Shown: positions 26,637 to 34,397 of the stretch, piece by piece | Layout: every line of letters begins with the position of its first letter | Position numbering within the stretch: position 1 is the stretch's first letter | Origin: Pseudooceanicola sp050897975 | GTDB lineage: Bacteria > Pseudomonadota > Alphaproteobacteria > Rhodobacterales > Rhodobacteraceae | Reading direction: 5' to 3' | NCBI RefSeq assembly: GCF_050897975.1 | Contig: NZ_JBPAXY010000003.1 | Coordinates: forward strand, 372,001-436,000 | Length of the DNA stretch: 64,000 nt | Position numbers and translations under genes: made by a program | Notes under the pieces: generated by a model | Databases searched by the model: none | What the model saw: the letters and a program-made list of their open reading frames with translations, nothing else | Told to the model about the DNA's origin: nothing

Positions 26637-26637
26637 T

Positions 26638-28062
26638 ATGAGCGATATTCTGATTGTGGATGACGAGCGCGATATTCGCGAACTGATCTCCGACATCCTT
26701 CAGGACGAGGGCTATGCCACCCGCATGGCCGGAAACTCCGACGAATGCATGGGCGAGGTCACCCGCGAGGCGCCCGCGCTGATGATCCTGGATATCTGGC
26801 TGAAGGACAGCCAGATGGACGGGATCGACATCCTGAAGACGGTGAAGCGCGACTATCCCGATATTCCGATCATCATCATCTCGGGCCATGGCAATATCGA
26901 ACTGGCGGTCGCGGCGATCAAGCAGGGCGCCTATGACTTCATCGAGAAGCCCTTCAACATCGACCAGCTGCTGGTGGTGATCCGCCGGGCGATGGAAACC
27001 AGCCAGCTGCGCCGCGAGAACCAGGCGCTGAAGCGCGGCGGCGGCGATGCGGCCGAGATGATCGGCGGCTCGGCGGCCTTCCGCACCATGCTGGGCCAGC
27101 TCGACAAGGTGACGAAATCCAACGGTCGGGTGATGCTGACCGGCCCCTCGGGGGCGGGCAAGGAAGTGGCGGCGCGCTATGTGCACGCCAATTCCACCCG
27201 CGCCGATGCGCCCTTCGTCGTGGTCAACTGCGCCCAGATCGAGGCCGACCGCATGGAAGAGGTGCTGTTTGGCCGCGAAAGCCCCGAACGTGGGGTCGAG
27301 CCCGGCCTGTTGGAACAGGCCCATGGCGGCATCGTCTATCTGGACGAGGTGGCCGACATGCCCAATGGCACCCAGTCCAAGATCCTGCGGGTGCTGGTCG
27401 ATCAGCAGTTCCTGCGCGTCGGGGGCTCGGACAAGATCAAGGTGGACCTGCGGGTGCTGTCCTCGACCTCGCGCGACCTGGAGGCCGAGATCGCGGCGGG
27501 CAACTTCCGCCAGGAGCTGTATCACCGGCTGAACGTGGTGCCCGTGGCCGTGCCCTCGCTGGCCGAGCGGCGCGAGGACATCCCGACCCTGGCCGAGCAT
27601 TTCATCGAAGTGCTGAACCGCAGCCAGGGCCTGCCCCTGCGGCGCCTGTCGGAAGAGGCGGCGGCGCTGATGCAGACCCTGACCTGGCCCGGCAACGTGC
27701 GCCAGCTGCGCAACGTGATCGAGCGTATCCTGATCCTGGGCGACAGCAGCGCCGAGATCGACGTCAGCGAAGTGCCCGCCGAGGACGACCGTTCCCGGGC
27801 CGAGGAGGGCCGCGTTGTGATGTCGGGCGCCTTGGCCATGCTGCCCCTGCGCGAGGCGCGCGAGGCCTTCGAACGGGAATACCTTCTGACCCAGATCAAC
27901 CGCTTCGGCGGCAATATCTCGAAAACCGCGCAGTTCGTCGGCATGGAACGCAGCGCGCTGCACCGCAAGCTGAAAAGCCTGAACGTGGTCACCACCAACC
28001 GCGCCGGCACCCGCTTTGCCCGGGTCGAGGATGAAGAGGCTTCGTCCTCGGCGGCGCAATAG
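26638..28062 (+). CDS. ntrX: Response regulator NtrX, lacking GAFTGA
   Basis: A 474-residue partner of NtrY. The receiver domain has the acidic pair in LIVDDE and D52 in LILDIWLKDSQMDG. The AAA+ domain has the Walker A-like GPSGAGKE and Walker B IVYLDEVAD. The expected GAFTGA is replaced by FGRESPERGVEPG, so it probably does not act with sigma-54 in the classical way. The C terminus is a Fis-type helix-turn-helix (NISKTAQFVGMERSALHRKLKSL). It begins two bases after the ntrY stop and ends the operon. The retropepsin-like gene is convergent. Confidence 0.95.
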   Translation: MSDILIVDDERDIRELISDILQDEGYATRMAGNSDECMGEVTREAPALMILDIWLKDSQMDGIDILKTVKRDYPDIPIIIISGHGNIELAVAAIKQGAYDFIEKPFNIDQLLVVIRRAMETSQLRRENQALKRGGGDAAEMIGGSAAFRTMLGQLDKVTKSNGRVMLTGPSGAGKEVAARYVHANSTRADAPFVVVNCAQIEADRMEEVLFGRESPERGVEPGLLEQAHGGIVYLDEVADMPNGTQSKILRVLVDQQFLRVGGSDKIKVDLRVLSSTSRDLEAEIAAGNFRQELYHRLNVVPVAVPSLAERREDIPTLAEHFIEVLNRSQGLPLRRLSEEAAALMQTLTWPGNVRQLRNVIERILILGDSSAEIDVSEVPAEDDRSRAEEGRVVMSGALAMLPLREAREAFEREYLLTQINRFGGNISKTAQFVGMERSALHRKLKSLNVVTTNRAGTRFARVEDEEASSSAAQ

Positions 28063-28080
28063 TCCCGAGCGGCGCGGCAC

Positions 28081-28662
28081 TTAACGGGTCAGCTTCAGCG
28101 CCCCGCCGGTAATCTCGATATGGGAAAAGCGCGACAGATAGGCCATGCCCAGAAGGGGCATGTCCAGGTCGCCATCATTGACCATGGCGCGCAGGTCGTG
28201 GTCGGTGACCCCGCCCAGGGTGACGCTGTCCAGCCTCACCGGCGCGGTGCGCACCGTGCCATTGGCCGTGCCCGCGCGCCCGGAAAAGACCAGCCGGCCC
28301 AGGTCGATCCCCACGGCGCGGGCCGCATCGCGGGTCAGCACCACATCGGTGGCGCCGGTATCGACCAGGAAGGGGATCTCGACCCCGTTCACCGTCAACC
28401 GGGCGTAGTAATGGCCATCGGCCTGGCGGGGCAGGGTGATCTCGGTGCCGTCGGCGGCCAGGGTCTGGGACGGGCGAATGGTCTGGCTGATCTGATCCCA
28501 CAGCCCGATGCCCGCGATGACGGCGACGAAGATCAGCGCCCACAGCAGGGCGTGCCGCGCCATCTGGCCCAGCCGGTCCCGGTTCGAGACGAAGAGATAG
28601 CCGCCCAGGGCCGCCAGCAGCAGGCCGAGATAGGCCAGGTTTCCGATGTCGATCGCGCTCAT
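28081..28662 (-). CDS. Retropepsin-like aspartic protease (TIGR02281-like)
   Basis: A 193-residue protein with two N-terminal membrane helices (LAYLGLLLAALGGYLFV; ALLWALIFVAVIAGIGLW) and a C-terminal clan AA domain. The active-site motif is FLVDTGATDVVL, followed by the family's LLGMAYLSRFSHIEI strand. A single Asp per chain implies a dimer, as in retropepsins. The topology places the protease domain in the periplasm if the loop between helices is cytosolic. The substrate is unknown. Convergent with ntrX and on the same strand as the marC-like gene. Confidence 0.83.
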   Translation of the reverse strand: MSAIDIGNLAYLGLLLAALGGYLFVSNRDRLGQMARHALLWALIFVAVIAGIGLWDQISQTIRPSQTLAADGTEITLPRQADGHYYARLTVNGVEIPFLVDTGATDVVLTRDAARAVGIDLGRLVFSGRAGTANGTVRTAPVRLDSVTLGGVTDHDLRAMVNDGDLDMPLLGMAYLSRFSHIEITGGALKLTR

Positions 28663-28712
28663 GGGGTCGATATAGGCATGGGCAGGGGGGCTGTCACCGG
28701 CCCCGGCGCCCT

Positions 28713-29357
28713 TCAGGCGGCAAAGCCGAAGGCCTTCAGCCCGTCCAGGACGAATTGCACCGACAGCGCCGCCAGCAGCATCCCCAGCAGGCGGGTCACA
28801 ACGTTGATCCCGGTCCGTCCCAGGGCCCGTTCCAGCAGCCCCGCGGTCAGCGCCAGACCGAAGACCGAGGCCAGCACCACCAGCGTCACTGCCAGGGTCA
28901 GGCCCAGCCCGGCCCAGCCGGGGTTCTGCCCCGCCAGCAGGATCACCGTGGCAATGGCGCCAGGCCCGGCGATCAGCGGGATTGCCATGGGAAAGACCGA
29001 CGGGTCGGCGTCATCCTCGGGGTGGCCTTCGTGCTCGGCCTCGGCGGCCTCGCTTTGCCCCTCGCGCCGCTTGGTGCGCCGTTCGAACAGCATGTCCAGC
29101 GCGGTCAGGAACAGCAGCAGCCCGCCCGCGATGCGGAAGGCGGGCATCGAGATGCCGATGAACCCCAGCACCTGTTCGCCGAAAACCGCAAAGACCGCTA
29201 GAATGCCAAAGGCGATGACACAGGCCCGCAGCGCCATCTCGCGCCGCCGCCGTGCCGTCTGGCCCTGGGTCAGGGCGGCAAAGATCGGCGTCAGCCCGAT
29301 GGGGTCGATGATCACGAAAAGCGTGACAAAGGCGGTGATCACAAAGGCGCTGTCCAA
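28713..29357 (-). CDS. MarC-family integral membrane protein
   Basis: A 214-residue protein with six hydrophobic segments. The N-terminal FVTLFVIIDPIGLTPIFAALT and the later PMAIPLIAGPGAIATVILL are the two MarC signature blocks, related by internal duplication. A long acidic cytosolic loop (EAAEAEHEGHPEDDAD) separates the halves. The family was once linked to multiple antibiotic resistance, but that role was not upheld, and function is unknown. Same strand as the retropepsin-like and ABC-F genes. Confidence 0.88.
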   Translation of the reverse strand: MDSAFVITAFVTLFVIIDPIGLTPIFAALTQGQTARRRREMALRACVIAFGILAVFAVFGEQVLGFIGISMPAFRIAGGLLLFLTALDMLFERRTKRREGQSEAAEAEHEGHPEDDADPSVFPMAIPLIAGPGAIATVILLAGQNPGWAGLGLTLAVTLVVLASVFGLALTAGLLERALGRTGINVVTRLLGMLLAALSVQFVLDGLKAFGFAA

Positions 29358-29413
29358 ACTCGTCTCCTCCGGTGGCGGGGCCTAGCTTGGCAGGGGGCGC
29401 GCCCCGGGGCAAG

Positions 29414-31270
29414 TCAGGCCTCGGCGGCCTCCAGCTTTTCCAGCGCGCCCATCCACAGGCCCTCGGCCTTGGCCATGGCCTCGCGCACCTCGGCGTATTT
29501 CTTGTTCCACACTTCCAGCTCGCCCACCTTGCTGTCTTCATACAGTGCCGGATCGGACAGCTTTTTCGACAGTTTGTCGGCCATCTCCTCCAGCTTCTTG
29601 ACCCGCTCTTCGCATTTGCGCACCTCGGCGCGCAGGGCCAGGACCTGATCGCGCGACGGGCGCTTCGGCTTGGGCTTGGCGGCCTCTTTCTTTTCCTTCT
29701 CGGCGGGCTTGTTGCCTTGCAGCAGCATCTGGCGATAGCTTTCCAGATCGCCCTCGTAAGGCGCCACGCGCCCGTCCTTCACCAGCCATAGCCGGTCGGC
29801 CACCAGGCTCAGAAGGTGCATGTCGTGGCTGACCAGGATGACGGCGCCAGTGTAATCGGTCAGCGCCTCGACCAGGGCCTCGCGGCTTTCGATATCCAGG
29901 TGGTTGGTCGGTTCGTCGAGGATCAGCATATGCGGCGCGTCCAGCGTGGCCAGCAGCAGCGACAGCCGCGCCTTCTGCCCGCCCGACAGCTTGCCCACCA
30001 GGGTTTCCGCCTGTTCCGCCCCCACGCCAAAGCCCGCCAGCCGGGCGCGCAGCTGCGCCGGGGCCTCGTTCGGGCGTTCGCGCCGGACGTGGTCGATGGG
30101 GGTCTCGTCCAGGTGCAGTTCCTCGACCTGGTGCTGGGCAAAGAACCCGATACGCAGTTTCGAGCTTTTGACGATATCGCCGCCCATGGCCGCCAGACGG
30201 CCCGACAGAAGCTTCGACAGGGTCGATTTGCCCTCGCCGTTGCGGCCCAGCAGGGCGATCCGGTCGTCCTGGTCGATGCGCAGATCGAGGTGATGCAGGA
30301 TCGCCTTGCCGTCATAGCCCACCGAAACCCCCTCGGTCTTCAGGATCGGCGGCGACAGCTCTTCGGGCTGGGGGAAGCTGAAGCGGCGCAGGGCGGCTTC
30401 CTGGGGCCGGGTGATCGGCGTCATCTTCTCCAGCGCCTTGACGCGGCTCTGGGCCTGCTTGGCCTTGCTGGCCTTGGCCTTGAAACGGTCGACGAAGCTT
30501 TGCAGATGCGCGCGCCGCGCCTCCTGCTTGCTGGCCTCGGCCTCGGCCACCGCCAGCTTGGCGGCGCGGGTCTTGGCGAAGGTGTCATAGCCGCCGGAAT
30601 AGAGGGTCAGCTTGCGGTCTTCCAGGTGCAGGATATGGCCCACGGCGCGGTTCAGCAGGCCGCGGTCATGGCTGATCACCAGCACGGTGTGCGGATAGCT
30701 GGCCAGATAGCTTTCCAGCCACAGCGCCCCTTCCAGATCCAGATAGTTGGTCGGTTCGTCCAGAAGCAGCACATCGGGCTGGGCGAACAGCACCCCCGCC
30801 AGGGCCACCCGCATCCGCCAGCCGCCCGAGAAGGCCGAACAGGGCATCTGCTGCTCTGCATCGGTAAAGCCAAGGCCCTTCAGGATCGAGGCGGCGCGGC
30901 CCTCGGCGGACCAGGCGTCGATATCGGCCAGCCGGGTCTGGATATCGGCGATACGGGCGCCATCGGTGGCGCTTTCGGCCTCGGCCAGCAACTCGGCGCG
31001 TTCCACGTCGGCGGCCAGCACCGTGTCGATCAGCGAGACCTCATTGCCCGGCACCTCCTGCGCCACGCCGCCGATGCGGGCGCGGGCGGGCAGGGTGATC
31101 TCGCCCCCGTCCAGGGTCAGCTCGCCCCGGATCAGCCGGAACAGCGTGGTCTTGCCGGTGCCATTGCGGCCGACGATGCCGACCTTGTGGCCCTCGGGCA
31201 CGGTGACAGAGGCCTCTTCCAGAAGGGGGCGGCCGGCGACGGAATAAGAGATCGAGGAGATACGCAGCAT
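29414..31270 (-). CDS. ABC-F family ATPase
   Basis: A 618-residue soluble protein with two ABC domains and no membrane segments. Domain 1 has Walker A GRNGTGKTT, signature FSGGWRMRVALA and Walker B LLLDEPTNYLD. A basic interdomain linker (AKASKAKQAQSRVKALEKM) follows, then domain 2 with GRNGEGKSTL, LSGGQKARLSLL and LILDEPTNHLD. The C terminus is a Lys/Glu-rich coiled coil. ABC-F proteins act on the ribosome, rescuing or tuning translation. This one is closest in layout to the YheS/Uup side. It is divergent from ndk. Confidence 0.93.
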   Translation of the reverse strand: MLRISSISYSVAGRPLLEEASVTVPEGHKVGIVGRNGTGKTTLFRLIRGELTLDGGEITLPARARIGGVAQEVPGNEVSLIDTVLAADVERAELLAEAESATDGARIADIQTRLADIDAWSAEGRAASILKGLGFTDAEQQMPCSAFSGGWRMRVALAGVLFAQPDVLLLDEPTNYLDLEGALWLESYLASYPHTVLVISHDRGLLNRAVGHILHLEDRKLTLYSGGYDTFAKTRAAKLAVAEAEASKQEARRAHLQSFVDRFKAKASKAKQAQSRVKALEKMTPITRPQEAALRRFSFPQPEELSPPILKTEGVSVGYDGKAILHHLDLRIDQDDRIALLGRNGEGKSTLSKLLSGRLAAMGGDIVKSSKLRIGFFAQHQVEELHLDETPIDHVRRERPNEAPAQLRARLAGFGVGAEQAETLVGKLSGGQKARLSLLLATLDAPHMLILDEPTNHLDIESREALVEALTDYTGAVILVSHDMHLLSLVADRLWLVKDGRVAPYEGDLESYRQMLLQGNKPAEKEKKEAAKPKPKRPSRDQVLALRAEVRKCEERVKKLEEMADKLSKKLSDPALYEDSKVGELEVWNKKYAEVREAMAKAEGLWMGALEKLEAAEA

Positions 31271-31596
31271 GGATGCTCTGTGACAGCCGCCGCAGGGGCC
31301 GTCAATGCGTGCCGGCCCCCGGGCCGCAAGGTTCCCGCAAACGTCGCGGAAAGGGCCGCGCCCCGGCCGCCCGCGCCCCTTGCTCCATTCGATGGCTGAA
31401 AATACTCCGGGGGAGGGGCGCCGCAGGCGCGCCGGGGGCAGCGCCCCCAGCCAGGCCGGGGCCCATCACGGCCTTCCCCCCCTGATATAGCGGCTTTTCA
31501 AACCGCCATCCCCATGCTACCCGGTCCCGGATTTTCCCGGCGGGGCCCCGGCGCAGAGCCAGGGCCGGAACCGCCTGACCTAAAGAGGACAGTGAC
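31271..31596. other. Divergent gap between the ABC-F gene and ndk, holding element copy B
   Basis: 326 bases without a gene. The left two-thirds is GC-rich and includes the dispersed element copy B. The stretch from about 31490 (CCTGATATAGCGGC) to the AAGAGGAC ribosome site of ndk is where the ndk promoter should lie, but no clear -35/-10 pair could be fixed by eye. Confidence 0.5.
31396..31448 (+). repeat. Dispersed intergenic element, copy B
   Basis: Contains the box AAATACTCCGGGGGAG, a first hairpin GCGCC-GCA-GGCGC and a second hairpin GGGGGC-AGC-GCCCCC (31434-31448). It lies between divergently transcribed genes, so it is not simply a transcription end for its neighbours. Confidence 0.85.
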
Positions 31597-32019
31597 ATGG
31601 CCATCGAACGCACCCTTTCGATCATCAAGCCCGACGCCACCCGCCGCAACCTGACCGGCAAGATCAACGCCAAGTTCGAAGATGCCGGCCTGCGCATCGT
31701 CGCCCAGAAGCGCATCCAGCTGACCGAAGCCCAGGCGGGCAAGTTCTACGAAGTGCATGCCGAGCGTCCCTTCTACGGTGAACTGTGCGAATTCATGGCT
31801 TCGGCCCCGGTCGTCGTCCAGGTGCTGGAAGGCGAAGGCGCGATTGCCAAGAACCGCGAAGTGATGGGCGCCACCAACCCCGCCGACGCGGCCCCCGGCA
31901 CCGTCCGCGCCGATTTCGCCGAATCCGTCGGTGAGAACTCGGTCCACGGCTCCGATGCGCCGGAAACCGCAGCTCAGGAAATCGCCTTCTTCTTCTCCGG
32001 CCTCGAACTGGTCGGCTGA
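31597..32019 (+). CDS. ndk: Nucleoside diphosphate kinase
   Basis: A 140-residue enzyme that balances NTP pools by phosphate transfer through an active histidine. ERTLSIIKPDATRRNLTGKI is the family start, FYGELCEFMASAPVVVQVLEG follows, and the active-site block ENSVHGSDAPETAAQEIAFFF contains the phospho-histidine. Normal length. AAAGAGGACAG precedes the ATG. A short hairpin (CAGATCGC/GCGATCTG) and a strong terminator follow. Confidence 0.97.
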   Translation: MAIERTLSIIKPDATRRNLTGKINAKFEDAGLRIVAQKRIQLTEAQAGKFYEVHAERPFYGELCEFMASAPVVVQVLEGEGAIAKNREVMGATNPADAAPGTVRADFAESVGENSVHGSDAPETAAQEIAFFFSGLELVG

Positions 32020-32060
32020 AGGCGCCAGATCGCAGCGCGATCTGATTGCATGAGATAACG

Positions 32061-32096
32061 AAAGCCCCGGTGCATCGCTGCACCGGGGCTTTTCTT
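32061..32096. terminator. Terminator between ndk and the DUF4112 gene
   Basis: Arms AAGCCCCGGTGCA and TGCACCGGGGCTT enclose a very short loop and are followed by TTCTTT. The reverse side reads TTTCGTTATC, so it may also stop the convergent gene. Confidence 0.88.
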
Positions 32097-32122
32097 TGGG
32101 CGGGGGCGTCCCCTAAGGCCGG

Positions 32123-32503
32123 CTAGACCCCTTCCAAGTGGCGCCGGATCAGCGCCACATTGCGCAGATTGCCCTTCCAACCGACGTCGAACAGATCGCC
32201 TGCCAGGGGGACCGAGCCGATGATCCAGTCGATCCCCGCATTGCCGATCATCTGCGCGACGCGCGCCCGGGGCAGGCCCAGACGATGCCCTTCAAGGATG
32301 ATCCAGGCGGCGGGGGCCAGGGTGACCGTGTCACCCAGCCCTGGCAGCAGACCCAGGATCGAATCCCAGCCAAAGCGGATGCCGGTGCCCGGCAGGCGAA
32401 ACGCCCGGTCCATCCTATGCGCCAGCCGGTCCAGCCGATGCAGCCGGGCCAGCGCCTCGGCGCGGACAGGCCTCTGCATGGCCTGTGCATCGGTCGCGGA
32501 CAT
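32123..32503 (-). CDS. DUF4112 family protein
   Basis: A 126-residue protein. LDRLAHRMDRAFRLPGTGIRFGWDSILGLLPGLGDTVTLAPAAWII is the DUF4112 signature, continuing with MIGNAGIDWIIGSVPLAGDLFDVGWKGNLRN. Two hydrophobic segments suggest membrane association. Function unknown. It starts one base before the stop of the Pmp3-type gene on the same strand, so both are probably on one transcript. Confidence 0.85.
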   Translation of the reverse strand: MSATDAQAMQRPVRAEALARLHRLDRLAHRMDRAFRLPGTGIRFGWDSILGLLPGLGDTVTLAPAAWIILEGHRLGLPRARVAQMIGNAGIDWIIGSVPLAGDLFDVGWKGNLRNVALIRRHLEGV

Positions 32504-32504
32504 C

Positions 32505-32693
32505 TCAGTCGCGCAGGATGATATAAAGCGCGTGGATGATCCCCGGCACCCAGCCCAGCAGGGTCAGCAGGATGCTGAACCAGAAATGCTTGCCCAGGCC
32601 CACCTGAAAGAAGACGCCAAGCGGCGGCAGGAGGAAGGCCAGAAGCACCCGCGGGACATCGCCCCCCACGCTGTCGGTTCGTTCCATGGTCAT
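32505..32693 (-). CDS. Pmp3/YqaE-family small membrane protein
   Basis: A 62-residue protein with two helices: VLLAFLLPPLGVFFQVGLGKHFWFSILLTLLGWVPGIIHALYIILRD, the classic UPF0057 pattern with PPLGVF and GWVPGIIHA. Family members affect membrane potential and salt tolerance. The reading frame continues open upstream into the remnant of the TfoX-domain gene, giving a spurious 208-residue fusion. The ATG chosen here follows GGGAGAG and gives the family's normal size. Confidence 0.85.
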   Translation of the reverse strand: MTMERTDSVGGDVPRVLLAFLLPPLGVFFQVGLGKHFWFSILLTLLGWVPGIIHALYIILRD

Positions 32694-32770
32694 GTCGAAG
32701 CTCTCCCGTTTCGGTCCTTGTTGCGTTGCAGGTCCAACGCGGACAGGGGGATCGGGTTCCCCGCAGGCGC

Positions 32771-33131
32771 CTAGCGGTCGAGGCCGATATCGCGGATGAA
32801 ACGGCGCAGATCGGGGGGGCAGGGGCAGGGCGCCGCCCTCGGTCTCACCCTCGGCGCCGGGGGCGTAAAGTGCCGCGCGCAGCGCCTCGTAGCGCGCGCG
32901 CAGGGCCTTTTTCTCGGACCCGTGCGCATCAGTCCAGGGACGACCCTGCAAGCCCATGACCAGCGACAGATAGGCGGCGAAATGGGCGATCATCCCGGCG
33001 CGCAGGGCGGCCAGATAGGCCGCATCGGCCCCCGCCGCGCGCAGGGCCTCGGCCGAGGCGATGCCCGCACGGGCAAAGGCCGTCTCCATGGCGGGACCAA
33101 GATTGCGGATGCTGCGAATGGGGGTGCTCAT
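32771..33131 (-). pseudogene. TfoX C-terminal-domain gene with apparent one-base frameshift
   Basis: MSTPIRSIRNLGPAMETAFARAGI through LVMGLQGRPWTDAHGSEKKALRARYEAL is a TfoX/Sxy C-terminal domain (helix-hairpin-helix-like; linked to competence in other bacteria). The frame then changes character. At 32813-32819 there is a run of seven G (C on the coding strand). Removing one base gives LPLPPDLRRFIRDIGLDR followed at once by TAG (32771-32773), a natural end. As written, translation instead runs on through Pro/Arg-rich sequence into the Pmp3-type gene. A sequencing error, a real mutation or slippage in the tract could each explain it. Confidence 0.6.
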
Positions 33132-33170
33132 GGGGCGATGCTGCGCCCGGGGCCTGCGCGGGTCAAGCGC

Positions 33171-33398
33171 TCAGCCCCGCCGGATCTCGAAAAGAAAGCC
33201 GTCCCCCTCGGCGCGCGCCAGCAGCAACGCATGGCCCGCCTCAGTGCAGAAATGCGGCAGGTCGATCTGGGCCATGGGATCATCGGCGCGCAGGCGCAAC
33301 ATTGCCCCCGGCGCCAGCCCCCGCAGCGCCTTCTGCGCCCGCAGCACCGGCAGCGGGCAGCGCAGCCCGCGCGCGTCGATTTCCAGGATCTCGCTCAT
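33171..33398 (-). CDS. TusA-family sulfurtransferase-like protein
   Basis: A 75-residue protein. DARGLRCPLPVLRAQKAL carries the family Cys-Pro-x-Pro motif, with the cysteine that holds persulfide in TusA and SirA proteins. It probably shuttles sulfur for tRNA thiolation, cofactor synthesis or sulfur oxidation; the recipient is unknown. It is divergent from ccdA, with element copy C between them. Confidence 0.88.
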   Translation of the reverse strand: MSEILEIDARGLRCPLPVLRAQKALRGLAPGAMLRLRADDPMAQIDLPHFCTEAGHALLLARAEGDGFLFEIRRG

Positions 33399-33463
33399 TC
33401 CGCCTGCCTAGGCCCCTCGCGCGGCCCTGTCCAGCCATGGACCCACGCCCCTCTTATCCGACA

Positions 33464-33517
33464 GCCAAAAATACTCTGGGGGAGACGCGCCACAGGCGCG
33501 GCGGGGGCAGCGCCCCC
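33464..33517 (+). repeat. Dispersed intergenic element, copy C
   Basis: Box CCAAAAATACTCTGGGGGAG, first hairpin CGCGCC-ACA-GGCGCG, second hairpin GGGGGC-AGC-GCCCCC (33503-33517). It lies in the divergent gap between the TusA-like gene and ccdA. Confidence 0.85.
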
Positions 33518-33597
33518 AGCCCGGCCCGCGCCTACCCACACGCCCCTGTGACAGGATGACAGGTGACGCCGCCTCTCAGGCAGGCTAGGCAGATCCC

Positions 33598-34347
33598 ATG
33601 TTCGGAATCGAGATCATGGACGCCGCGCTTTTGCCGGCAATGTTCGTCGCGGCGCTGGCGGGGGTCATTTCCTTCCTCAGCCCCTGCGTGCTGCCCATCG
33701 TGCCGCCCTACCTGGCCTATATGTCCGGCGTCTCGCTGGGAGAGCTGGGCCAGCGCGGCGCCCGCTCGCGCGCGCTCTTGCCGGCTCTTTTCTTCGTGCT
33801 GGGCCTCTCGACCGTCTTTCTGTTCCTGGGCTTCGCCGCCTCGGCCATCGGCACGGTCTTTCTGGCCTATCAGCAGTGGTTCAACGTGGTGGCGGGGATT
33901 GTGGTGATGATCTTCGGGGCGCATTTCGTCGGCGTCTACCGCATCGGCTTTCTCGACCGCGAGGCGCGGCTGGACGCGGGCGACCAGGGCGGCACCGCCT
34001 TTGGCGCCTATGTGCTGGGCCTGGCCTTCGCCTTCGGCTGGACCCCCTGCATCGGCCCGCAACTGGGCGCCATCCTCAGCCTGGCGGCGCAAGAGGCCTC
34101 GCTGGCGCGCGGCACGGCGCTCTTGGCGGTCTATGCGGCGGGGCTGGGCATTCCCTTCCTGCTGGTGGCGGCCTTCCTGCCGCGCCTGACCGGCCTGATG
34201 GCCTGGATGAAGCGGCATATGGAACAGATCGAACGGGTCATGGGCCTGCTGCTGTGGACCATCGGGCTGATGATGCTGACGGGGGGCTTCTCGCGCTTCT
34301 CCTACTGGCTGCTGGAAAGCTTCCCGGCGCTGGCCACCCTCGGCTAA
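33598..34347 (+). CDS. ccdA: Cytochrome c biogenesis protein CcdA
   Basis: A 249-residue inner-membrane thiol-reductant carrier with six helices. The two conserved cysteines are in FLSPCVLPIVPPYLAY (helix 1) and WTPCIGPQLGAIL (helix 4). It passes electrons from thioredoxin to periplasmic thiol proteins that keep apocytochrome c reduced. CcdA would serve the dihaem cytochrome c and the respiratory chain. The ATG is reached from a weak ribosome site. The alpha/beta hydrolase gene follows 50 bases downstream on the same strand. Confidence 0.94.
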   Translation: MFGIEIMDAALLPAMFVAALAGVISFLSPCVLPIVPPYLAYMSGVSLGELGQRGARSRALLPALFFVLGLSTVFLFLGFAASAIGTVFLAYQQWFNVVAGIVVMIFGAHFVGVYRIGFLDREARLDAGDQGGTAFGAYVLGLAFAFGWTPCIGPQLGAILSLAAQEASLARGTALLAVYAAGLGIPFLLVAAFLPRLTGLMAWMKRHMEQIERVMGLLLWTIGLMMLTGGFSRFSYWLLESFPALATLG

Positions 34348-34397
34348 GGCCTTACGCCCGCGCGAAACCTCGGCTAACGTGGCGCCAGAGAGGCGAC

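Noticed and set aside
32505..33131. A 208-residue TfoX-Pmp3 fusion protein.
   Set aside because: The junction is Pro/Arg-rich non-homologous sequence. A one-base change in the G7 tract gives a natural TfoX stop, and Pmp3 has its own ribosome site.
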